The notes beneath the pieces were generated by a model, which saw only the letters and a program-made list of their open reading frames with translations, ran no database searches and was not told the DNA's origin. DNA of 64,000 nucleotides, from NCBI RefSeq assembly GCF_018882295.1, contig NZ_JACVOR010000001.1, positions 62,001 to 126,000 on the forward strand, given 5' to 3'. Below, piece after piece: positions 56,921-64,000 of the stretch (the stretch's first letter is position 1; each line of letters starts with the position of its first letter). The position numbers and the translations under genes were made by a program. The stretch is from Polynucleobacter sp. 80A-SIGWE (GTDB taxonomy: Bacteria > Pseudomonadota > Gammaproteobacteria > Burkholderiales > Burkholderiaceae).

Positions 56921-57664
56921 CTAGTATTTAATACCAATATGCAGCGCAACGATACCCCCAGTCATCCTATGGGTATCAACCTCATCAAAACCGACCCCCA
57001 GCATGATGTCTTTAAGGGCTTCAGCATCTGGATGCATACGAATAGATTCAGCTAAATAACGATAGCTCTCAGAATCCTGGGCAATTTTTTCACCCAACCA
57101 AGGCAATACCTTGAACGAATAAGTGTCGTAAACCGGCTGCAAAAAAGTATCGGGCTTAGAAAACTCGAGCACCAATACACGGCCACCCGGCTTAATCACA
57201 CGCAACATCTCTTTTAAAGCAACATCCTTATGAGTCATATTGCGCAAACCAAAGGCTACCGTCACCACATCAAAGTGAGCGGTTGGAAAAGGGATTTTCT
57301 CTGCGTCAAACTGAACGCAAGGCAAGGCCAAGCCTTTATCTATTAGACGATCGCGACCAACACCCAGCATAGAAGCATTAATGTCACTTAACCACACTTG
57401 AGCATCTGGGTTATGCCCCCAAGCTGCAGCACGCGCAAAGGCGGCAGCTAAGTCACCCGTACCGCCAGCGATATCTAATACTTTTTGTCCAGGACGAACT
57501 TGCGCGCGAGCAATCGTGACTTTCTTCCATAAGCGATGAAGGCCAAATGACATCAAGTCATTCATAACATCGTATTTACTAGCTACAGAATGAAATACCT
57601 CTGCGACCTTACCTGCTTTTTCAGCTTCATCAACGCTTTGGTATCCAAAGTGAGTCTTACTCAT
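56921..57664 (-). CDS. ubiE: Ubiquinone/menaquinone C-methyltransferase UbiE
   Basis: 247 aa class I SAM methyltransferase acting on 2-polyprenyl-6-methoxy-1,4-benzoquinol. [18 protein letters not shown] (about 33-50), SAM motif [13 protein letters not shown] (about 62-73), [24 protein letters not shown] and the C-terminal [12 protein letters not shown] are UbiE marks. It heads the ubi cluster downstream on the same strand. Confidence 0.97.
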   Translation of the reverse strand: MSKTHFGYQSVDEAEKAGKVAEVFHSVASKYDVMNDLMSFGLHRLWKKVTIARAQVRPGQKVLDIAGGTGDLAAAFARAAAWGHNPDAQVWLSDINASMLGVGRDRLIDKGLALPCVQFDAEKIPFPTAHFDVVTVAFGLRNMTHKDVALKEMLRVIKPGGRVLVLEFSKPDTFLQPVYDTYSFKVLPWLGEKIAQDSESYRYLAESIRMHPDAEALKDIMLGVGFDEVDTHRMTGGIVALHIGIKY

Positions 57665-57690
57665 ATTCTTCGCTCTATTTATTTAAATGC

Positions 57691-58080
57691 TCAATGACTA
57701 CCGCAAGACTTGCCACCAGCAACACTCATCGGAGTGTCGCGGTCCAGACCGGCAGCAGCTAATTTATCCAAGTGCTCTTTCCAGAGAGCATCATGGTTCT
57801 CGCATAAAAATTGCAAGTAGTCCCAGGAGTACAAACCGGAATCATGCCCATCTGAAAATGAAGGCTTCAGCGCGTAATGGCCTACTGGCTCAATATTGGC
57901 GATGAGTACCTCACGCTTACCGGTTTGCAAAGTCTCCTGCCCAGGTCCATGTCCTTGCACCTCAGCTGAAGGAGACACTACCCTTAAGAACTCAAATGGA
58001 AGACGATACGTATTGCCATTCTCATAACTGAGCTCTAGTACTTTTGACTGCTGATGCACCACAACATTAGTTGGAATCAT
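57691..58080 (-). CDS. DUF971 family protein
   Basis: 129 aa from the ATG at 58080, whose A overlaps the last base of the upstream oxidoreductase stop (TAATG). The DUF971 block SYENGNTYRLPFEFLRVVSPSAEV is present, along with the signature WDYLQFLCENHDALWKEHL. Similar domains occur in gamma-butyrobetaine hydroxylase N termini and Fe-S related proteins. The C-terminal SVAGGKSCGSH has a lone cysteine. Function unknown; translational coupling suggests a link to its neighbour. Confidence 0.85.
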   Translation of the reverse strand: MIPTNVVVHQQSKVLELSYENGNTYRLPFEFLRVVSPSAEVQGHGPGQETLQTGKREVLIANIEPVGHYALKPSFSDGHDSGLYSWDYLQFLCENHDALWKEHLDKLAAAGLDRDTPMSVAGGKSCGSH

Positions 58081-61000
58081 TAAACCAATACCCTCTCGAT
58101 ACCACCTTGATTTGCTTTGGAAACATAATCTTGCATCCAATCAGGGCCTAATAATTTTTGCGCCATTTCAACGACGATGTAGTCAGCTGTCGTATCACTA
58201 TCTGCATCAAAACGAGTGAGGCCTTGCAGGCAAGATGGGCAACTGGTAAGTACTTTGACGTCACCAGTGAAATCATCTTTGCGCAATTCATTAGCGCCCT
58301 TCTCCATTTCAATCTGCTTACGGAAACGCACTTGAGTTGAGATATCAGGACGTGTCACCGCAAGAGTTCCGGACTCACCACAGCAACGATCATTCTTCTG
58401 AATCGCTTTACCGTCTTCTTGCTGAATCAACTCATTTACCGTCTTCAATGGATCTTGCAATTTCATTGGCGAGTGGCATGGATCGTGATACATATATTTC
58501 ACACCAGTCACGTTCGAAAGTTTGACACCTTTTTCAAGCAAGTATTCATGGATATCAATAATGCGACAACCCGGGAAGATTTGTTCAAACTGATAGCCTG
58601 CCAACTGGTCATAACAAGTGCCACATGAAACTACGACGGTCTTGATATCCAAGTAATTTAAGGTATTGGCTACGCGATGGAAAAGAACACGATTGTCCGT
58701 AATCATCTTCTCTGCTTTATCAAAGTCGCCATTACCGCGCTGTGGGTAACCGCAACAGAGGTAACCCGGAGGCAATACAGTCTGCACGCCGACATTCCAC
58801 AACATTGCCTGTGTAGCTAAACCCACTTGTGAGAACAAGCGCTCAGAACCGCAACCCGGGAAATAAAACACGGCCTCTGTATCTGCAGAAGTAGTTTTTG
58901 GATCACGAATAATAGGAACGTAGTTTGCATCCTCAATATCCAAGAGTGCGCGAGCCGTTTTCTTAGGCAAGTTTCCAGGCATCTTCTTATTCACAAAGAA
59001 AATAACCTGCTCTTTTATATTAGGCTTTGTGACCGTTGCAGGAGGATGTGCAGTTTGCTTGCGTGCCAATTTACGGAAAACATCGTTACCCAAACGTTGG
59101 AGCTTATAACCCCAACCAATCATGGTCTTACGAGCTAACTTGATTGTGTCTGGATCGGTAGCATTCAGGAAGAGCATAGATGCTGCTGTTCCAGGATTAA
59201 AACGCTGCTGACCCATCTTGCGTAACAAGTTACGCATATTCATAGTCACATCGCCAAAGTCTATTTTGACTGGGCATGGCGTTAAACACTTATGGCAAAC
59301 GGTGCAATGCGCAGCAACGTCGTCAAACATTTCCCAATGACGAATCGATACGCCACGACGCGTTTGCTCTTCATATAAGAAAGCTTCGATCAATAAAGAA
59401 GTTGCCAAAATTTTGTCACGTGGGCTGTAAAGCAAATTAGCACGTGGTACATGTGTAGAGCAGACTGGTTTGCACTTACCGCAACGTAAACAATCTTTCA
59501 CGCTATCAGCAATAGCACCGATATCACTTTGCTGCATGATGATGGACTCATGACCCATCAAACCAAAACTTGGGGTGTAGGCAATACTGAGATCAGCATG
59601 TGGCATTAACTTGCCTTTGTTGAAGCGACCTTCAGGGTCTACACGCTTCTTGTAAGCGCGGAAATCCTTAAGCTCTTCCTCAGTCAAGTACTCTAGCTTC
59701 GTAATACCAATGCCATGCTCACCAGAAATCACACCATCTAATGAGCGGGCTAATTTCATAATTCGATCGACAGCCCGATGTGCATCTTGCAACATCTCGT
59801 AGTCATCTGAATTGACTGGAATATTGGTATGTACATTACCGTCACCAGCATGCATATGCAGCGCTACGAACACCCGCTTACGCAAAATATTTTTATGAAT
59901 AGCTTCTAGCTCATTGAGGATAGGCTCAAATGCTAAGCCGCCAAAAATGATTCGGAGCTCAGCACGAACTTCTGTCTTCCAGGAAGCGCGGAGGCTGTAA
60001 TTCTGCAAGCCTGGGAAATAGGTATCCATCTCCTTGAGCCACACAGACCAATTTGCTCGTACCTTAGCAATCAGTTCAAGTGCTTGCTGTACACGATCAC
60101 CCAAGATTTCAGCGCTAGGGATTTCATAGTCTTCATCATTCTTGCCAAGCGGCAAGGCGCTCTTTTTCAAGAAAGCCTCAAGTGCATCTAAAACTTGTAA
60201 TTTATTTTTGAGGGATAGCTCGATGTTGATACGCTCAATACCATTTGTGTACTCACCCATGCGCGGCAATGGAATGACCACATCTTCATTGATCTTAAAA
60301 GCATTGGTATGACGAGCAATCGCAGCAGTACGTGCACGATCCAACCAAAATTTCTTGCGCGCTTCAGCACTCACCGCCACAAAGCCCTCGCCCACTCGGT
60401 TATTAGCCATGCGAACGACTTCACTAGTTGCTGCCGCAACAGCCTCTTCATCATCACCAGCGATATCACCAATCAATACCATCTTAGGTAAAGAATTGCG
60501 CTTGGATTTAGTCGAGTAACCCACCGCTCTCAAGTAGCGATCATCCAAATGTTCTAGGCCAGCAAGGATTGGTCCACCATCCTTGCTCAAGCCATCGAGA
60601 TAAGCTTTGATTTCTACAATGCTTGGAATTGCTTCTTGCGCTTGACCAAAAAACTCCAAGCAAACAGTACGCATGAATTTAGGCATGCGATGCAAAATCC
60701 AAGTGGCGCTCGTAATTAATCCGTCGCAACCTTCTTTTTGAACGCCAGGTAAGCCTGATAAAAACTTATCAGTCACATCCTTACCCAAACCTTCCTTACG
60801 GAAGCGCTTTCCTTCTACCTCTAAAATTTCTGTTTTGAGAATACGTTCGCCTGGCTCACTTGAACCATCAGACCAAGTCAGTTGAAAGCGTACTTTTTCT
60901 GCAACGTGAATTTTTCCCAGATTGTGTTCAAGGCGTTCAACATCAAGCCAATTACCCTCGGGATCCACCATGCGCCAGCTGGCTAAGTTATCAAGTGCAG

Positions 61001-61919
61001 TGCCCCATAAGACCGCCTTTTTACCGCCAGCGTTCATAGCAATATTGCCACCAATACAGCTCGCATCCGCTGAAGTCGGATCAACCGCGAACACAAGCCC
61101 AGCGCGCTCTGCAGCGTCTGAAACTCTGCGAGTTACTACGCCAGCACCAGTAAAGATCGTAGACACTTCATGATCTACACCTGGTAAATGTTTGCGTTTC
61201 ACCGCATCGATTTGCTCAAGCTTCTCGGTGTTAATTACTGCCGACATAGCGTAGAGAGGAATAGCGCCACCGGTGTAACCAGTACCACCTCCACGCGGAA
61301 TGATGGTTAAACCTAATTCGACACAAGCTTTAACTAGGCCGGGAATTTCAGATTCGTAATCCGGCTTGAGAACCACCAGCGGAAACTCAACACGCCAGTC
61401 CGTTGCATCAGTCACATGCGCTGCACGTGAGACGCCATCAAAACAAATATTGTCAGAAGCGGTAATGCGACCAAGCTCTTTGCGAGCGCGCTTACGAATT
61501 TCTGTAACTTCCTTAAAGCCCTGCTCAAAATTTTCAACCGCGCGATGTGCAGCCTTCAACAAAACCTGAACTTGCTCCACGGATTCGCCGCTGGATCTTT
61601 TCTTTACTTCACCAAGGCGATGCCATAGAGCGTCAATCAATAATTGACGGCGATTGGCGTTATCTAATAGGTCATCTTGCAAGAAAGGGTTGCGTTGTAC
61701 CACCCAGATATCACCCAAGACTTCGAACAACATACGAGCTGAGCGACCAGTGCGGCGAACCCCACGCAAATCATTCAGAACACGCCATGACTCCTCACCC
61801 AATAAGCGAATAACGATTTCACGATCGGAAAAGGAGGTGTAGTTGTAGGGGATTTCGCGAAGGCGGGGTGAACCCGCTTCGGCATCCAGCAACTGATTCA
61901 AAGCTAATGGAGCGTTCAT
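58080..61919 (-). CDS. FAD-linked oxidoreductase with DUF3683 and Fe-S/CCG domains
   Basis: 1279 aa from the ATG at 61919. A longer frame from 62036 adds 39 residues from the divergent promoter region and is rejected. The order is DUF3683 (about 10-140), FAD_binding_4 with [16 protein letters not shown] (about 205-220), FAD-oxidase C-terminal domain with [14 protein letters not shown] and [13 protein letters not shown], ferredoxin-type [11 protein letters not shown] and [12 protein letters not shown], then cysteine-rich CCG domains ([20 protein letters not shown]). Such fusions oxidise D-2-hydroxy acids such as D-lactate or D-2-hydroxyglutarate and pass electrons to quinone; the substrate is inferred. 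No Shine-Dalgarno is visible. Confidence 0.9.
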   Translation of the reverse strand: MNAPLALNQLLDAEAGSPRLREIPYNYTSFSDREIVIRLLGEESWRVLNDLRGVRRTGRSARMLFEVLGDIWVVQRNPFLQDDLLDNANRRQLLIDALWHRLGEVKKRSSGESVEQVQVLLKAAHRAVENFEQGFKEVTEIRKRARKELGRITASDNICFDGVSRAAHVTDATDWRVEFPLVVLKPDYESEIPGLVKACVELGLTIIPRGGGTGYTGGAIPLYAMSAVINTEKLEQIDAVKRKHLPGVDHEVSTIFTGAGVVTRRVSDAAERAGLVFAVDPTSADASCIGGNIAMNAGGKKAVLWGTALDNLASWRMVDPEGNWLDVERLEHNLGKIHVAEKVRFQLTWSDGSSEPGERILKTEILEVEGKRFRKEGLGKDVTDKFLSGLPGVQKEGCDGLITSATWILHRMPKFMRTVCLEFFGQAQEAIPSIVEIKAYLDGLSKDGGPILAGLEHLDDRYLRAVGYSTKSKRNSLPKMVLIGDIAGDDEEAVAAATSEVVRMANNRVGEGFVAVSAEARKKFWLDRARTAAIARHTNAFKINEDVVIPLPRMGEYTNGIERINIELSLKNKLQVLDALEAFLKKSALPLGKNDEDYEIPSAEILGDRVQQALELIAKVRANWSVWLKEMDTYFPGLQNYSLRASWKTEVRAELRIIFGGLAFEPILNELEAIHKNILRKRVFVALHMHAGDGNVHTNIPVNSDDYEMLQDAHRAVDRIMKLARSLDGVISGEHGIGITKLEYLTEEELKDFRAYKKRVDPEGRFNKGKLMPHADLSIAYTPSFGLMGHESIIMQQSDIGAIADSVKDCLRCGKCKPVCSTHVPRANLLYSPRDKILATSLLIEAFLYEEQTRRGVSIRHWEMFDDVAAHCTVCHKCLTPCPVKIDFGDVTMNMRNLLRKMGQQRFNPGTAASMLFLNATDPDTIKLARKTMIGWGYKLQRLGNDVFRKLARKQTAHPPATVTKPNIKEQVIFFVNKKMPGNLPKKTARALLDIEDANYVPIIRDPKTTSADTEAVFYFPGCGSERLFSQVGLATQAMLWNVGVQTVLPPGYLCCGYPQRGNGDFDKAEKMITDNRVLFHRVANTLNYLDIKTVVVSCGTCYDQLAGYQFEQIFPGCRIIDIHEYLLEKGVKLSNVTGVKYMYHDPCHSPMKLQDPLKTVNELIQQEDGKAIQKNDRCCGESGTLAVTRPDISTQVRFRKQIEMEKGANELRKDDFTGDVKVLTSCPSCLQGLTRFDADSDTTADYIVVEMAQKLLGPDWMQDYVSKANQGGIERVLV

Positions 61920-61924
61920 AGCGT

Positions 61925-61941
61925 CATATTTGATAAATATG
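61925..61941. promoter_or_regulatory. Dyad immediately upstream of the FAD oxidoreductase
   Basis: CATATTT-GAT-AAATATG is a perfect 7-bp inverted repeat starting 6 bp upstream of the oxidoreductase ATG and within the divergent region shared with ilvA. It could be an operator or a 5'-UTR hairpin occupying the place where a ribosome-binding site should be. Confidence 0.35.
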
Positions 61942-62054
61942 CATTTTAATTGAGGGATCCTGATATTGGCAGGAAACCAATAAAGATGTTGGCCTAAGGT
62001 GATAAACCCTTGCAAATCTAAGGGCTTAGAGCCCATTCATGGTACGCTCATCGC

Positions 62055-63575
62055 ATGGCAACGAACTATTTAAAGAAAATTTTATCGGCCCGAGTCTACG
62101 ATGTGGCCAGGGAAACAGAGCTCCAAGTAGCCCCCGAACTCACAAAGCGCTTAGGTAACCAAGTTTTGCTTAAAAGAGAGGATAACCAGCCGGTTTTCTC
62201 CTTTAAATTGCGTGGCGCCTACAACAAAATGGCTCATTTACCCCCGGAAGCCCTAAAACGGGGGGTTATTGCAGCCTCGGCAGGCAATCATGCCCAAGGT
62301 GTAGCCCTAGCAGCAGCCAAAATGAAGTGCAAAGCGGTCATCGTGATGCCCCTCACCACTCCCAGCGTCAAAATTGACGCAGTCAAGGCCCGCGGCGGGT
62401 CTTGGGTTGAGGTAATTCTGCATGGCGAATCCTATAGCGATGCCTTCAAATACTCTGAACTGCTAGAGAAAAAACGGGGTTTGACCTTTGTTCACCCTTT
62501 TGATGACCCCGATGTCATCGCCGGACAAGGAACAATCGCCCAAGAAATATTTCAGCAATACCAAGAACCGATTGATGCCATTTTTGTTGCCATCGGTGGT
62601 GGTGGCCTCATTGCTGGCATTGGCGAATACGTCAAAGCTGTCAGCCCAAAAACCAAGGTGATTGGCGTTCAGTCAGTAGACTCAGATGCCATGCGGCGAT
62701 CACTCGAAGCCAACAAGCGCATTGAGATGAAAGACGTGGGCCTGTTCTCAGACGGCACGGCTGTCAAGCTGGTTGGCAAAGAAACTTTCCGCATCTGTAA
62801 ACGCGTGGTCGATGACATCATCACTGTCGACACTGATGAGATCTGCGCCGCCATCAACGATGTCTTCACAGATACCCGCAGTATTCTGGAGCCTGCTGGC
62901 GCCCTAGCCATTGCAGGCATGAAGAAGTACGTCGAGAAGCACCGCCTAAAAAAGAAAACATTGGTAGCGATCGCTTGTGGCGCGAATATGAATTTCAGTC
63001 GCTTACGCTTTGTCGCTGAGCGTGCCGATGTCGGAGAATTCCGTGAAGCTGTTTTTGCCGTCACCATTCCTGAAGAACGTGGATCCTTTAGACGCTTCTG
63101 TGAATTGCTCGGTAATCGTAATGTCACTGAATTTAATTACCGCATCGCCGATCAAAGTGAAGCTCATATCTTTGTGGGTATCGGCACACAAAAGGCGGCC
63201 GACAGCACCGCCATTGCAAAGCATTTTCGTAAAGCAAAATTTGCGACGATTGATCTAACGCATGATGAGCTAGCGAAGTCACACCTACGTCATATGGTGG
63301 GTGGCCGCTCTACTCTTGCAAAAGATGAACTCCTATACCGCTTTGAATTTCCAGAGCGCCCAGGCGCGCTGATGAAGTTCCTCACCAGCATGGCACCCAA
63401 TTGGAATATCAGTCTTTTCCATTACCGTAATCACGGTGCGGACTACGGTCGTATCTTAGTAGGTCTTCAGGTTCCTAAAAATGAACAGAAGAAATTCCAA
63501 ACTTTCTTGGCCTCACTTGGATATCCACACTGGAATGAAACTGATAACCCAGCTTATCGTCTATTCCTTAAATGA
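62055..63575 (+). CDS. ilvA: Threonine ammonia-lyase, biosynthetic (long form)
   Basis: 506 aa PLP enzyme of isoleucine synthesis. The PLP lysine is Lys51 in FSFKLRGAYNKM. SAGNHAQGVALAA and the Gly-rich phosphate loop IGGGGLIAGIG follow. Two C-terminal ACT-like regulatory repeats (about 330-415 and 425-505) end in PAYRLFLK. The long form is normally feedback-inhibited by isoleucine. It is divergent from the oxidoreductase gene. Confidence 0.96.
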   Translation: MATNYLKKILSARVYDVARETELQVAPELTKRLGNQVLLKREDNQPVFSFKLRGAYNKMAHLPPEALKRGVIAASAGNHAQGVALAAAKMKCKAVIVMPLTTPSVKIDAVKARGGSWVEVILHGESYSDAFKYSELLEKKRGLTFVHPFDDPDVIAGQGTIAQEIFQQYQEPIDAIFVAIGGGGLIAGIGEYVKAVSPKTKVIGVQSVDSDAMRRSLEANKRIEMKDVGLFSDGTAVKLVGKETFRICKRVVDDIITVDTDEICAAINDVFTDTRSILEPAGALAIAGMKKYVEKHRLKKKTLVAIACGANMNFSRLRFVAERADVGEFREAVFAVTIPEERGSFRRFCELLGNRNVTEFNYRIADQSEAHIFVGIGTQKAADSTAIAKHFRKAKFATIDLTHDELAKSHLRHMVGGRSTLAKDELLYRFEFPERPGALMKFLTSMAPNWNISLFHYRNHGADYGRILVGLQVPKNEQKKFQTFLASLGYPHWNETDNPAYRLFLK

Positions 63576-63588
63576 GATGTAACTCGTA

Positions 63589-64000
63589 ATGTCATACACA
63601 CTTACCGGGAAACTCGTCGTTGCGATTTCATCGCGCGCATTGTTTGATTTCGAAGAAGAGAATCGTATCTTTGAATCCACTGATGACAGCGCTTACATGA
63701 AACTGCAATTAGAGCGTTTATCTAAAGCAGCTCAAACCGGCGTTGCATTTCCATTGGTAAAGAAGTTGCTCGCTTTTAATGAAGAAGGTGAACAACGCGT
63801 TGAAGTGGTCATTCTCTCTCGCAATGACCCAGTTAGTGGCTTACGTGTATTCCGCTCAGCCGAGCACCATGGCCTGCATTTAGAGCGTGGCGTATTTACT
63901 AGAGGGCGTCCACCCTATCACTACCTACGCTCGCTACATGCCAACTTATTCCTCTCGGCCAATGAAGATGATGTGCGCGCCACGATTGATGCTGGTTTTC
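63589..64000 (+). CDS. 5'-nucleotidase, N-terminal part (runs off window)
   Basis: The ATG at 63589 lies 13 bp after ilvA. The frame is open to the window end for 137 codons. TGKLVVAISSRALFDFEEE opens the protein, then VEVVILSRNDPVSGLRVF and GVFTRGRPPYHYL follow. These resemble the 5'-nucleotidase family that includes cytosolic NT5C1 enzymes (HAD-like), which dephosphorylate nucleoside monophosphates. The C terminus is outside the window. Confidence 0.82.
   Translation, partial: MSYTLTGKLVVAISSRALFDFEEENRIFESTDDSAYMKLQLERLSKAAQTGVAFPLVKKLLAFNEEGEQRVEVVILSRNDPVSGLRVFRSAEHHGLHLERGVFTRGRPPYHYLRSLHANLFLSANEDDVRATIDAGF

Noticed and set aside
61920..62036. 39-residue extension of the FAD oxidoreductase
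   Set aside because: The extension is unlike the family start, runs through the divergent promoter region and nearly reaches the ilvA start.

Overview
The window looks like chromosome from a small-genome, free-living betaproteobacterium of the Burkholderiales. Polynucleobacter or a close relative is the best guess. This is inferred from moderate GC, very tight gene packing and gene orders typical of Burkholderiales: ubiE-Tim44-ubiJ-ubiB-DUF502-aspS-nudB, miaB-ybeY-ybeX-lnt-glyQ-glyS-gmhB-plsC, lptD-surA-pdxA-rsmA, dusB-fis-purH-ruvCAB and rplM-rpsI-argC-erpA. No database search was possible.

Layout. (1) Positions 1-2702 are the end of an integrative element: a partial ORF, an AT-rich orphan gene, a secreted protein with three 60-bp coding repeats, and a tyrosine integrase pointing away from a tRNA with anticodon CAU. 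(2) 2758-16154 is a mixed metabolic and transport block: MOSC protein, MHS-family transporter with a large periplasmic insertion, cytoplasmic gamma-glutamyltransferase-like enzyme, TRIC-type channel, maleylacetoacetate isomerase-like GST, AEC carrier, gamma-carbonic anhydrase, ammonium transporter, two small envelope proteins, htpG behind a heat-shock-type promoter, rhodanese and a putative Na+/H+ antiporter. (3) 16212-24887 is a forward run for tRNA modification, rRNA maturation, lipoprotein acylation, glycyl-tRNA synthetase, heptose phosphatase and lysophospholipid acyltransferase. (4) 24897-30667 is the reverse run rsmA-pdxA-surA-lptD. (5) 30701-40264 is forward: amgK-murU (murein recycling), pepP, a ubiquinone hydroxylase, dusB-fis, purH, ruvC-ruvA-ruvB. 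(6) 40268-46065 holds tyrS, anmK, erpA, argC, rpsI-rplM, a candidate small RNA or leader attenuator, and an OsmC protein. (7) 46079-61919 is a reverse stretch: RNase P RNA, pyrC, glycerate 2-kinase, Atm1-type ABC exporter, nudB, aspS, DUF502, ubiB-ubiJ, Tim44-like protein, ubiE, DUF971 protein and a 1279-residue FAD/Fe-S oxidoreductase. (8) 62055-64000 is forward: ilvA and the start of a 5'-nucleotidase.

Functional links. LptD and SurA build the LPS export pore and its folding path, and GmhB supplies a core-heptose intermediate. AnmK, AmgK and MurU are three steps of the MurNAc salvage route to UDP-MurNAc. UbiE, UbiJ, UbiB and the UbiH-like protein belong to ubiquinone synthesis. RuvABC resolves recombination junctions.

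Most of the window is conserved housekeeping DNA. The least explained items are an about 105-nt transcript-like element upstream of rplM with an exposed CU-rich, anti-Shine-Dalgarno-like linker, a hairpin enclosing the start codon of the gamma-carbonic anhydrase, an NtrC-type dyad that argues for a downstream amt start, a dyad overlapping the htpG heat-shock promoter, and the island edge at the tRNA.
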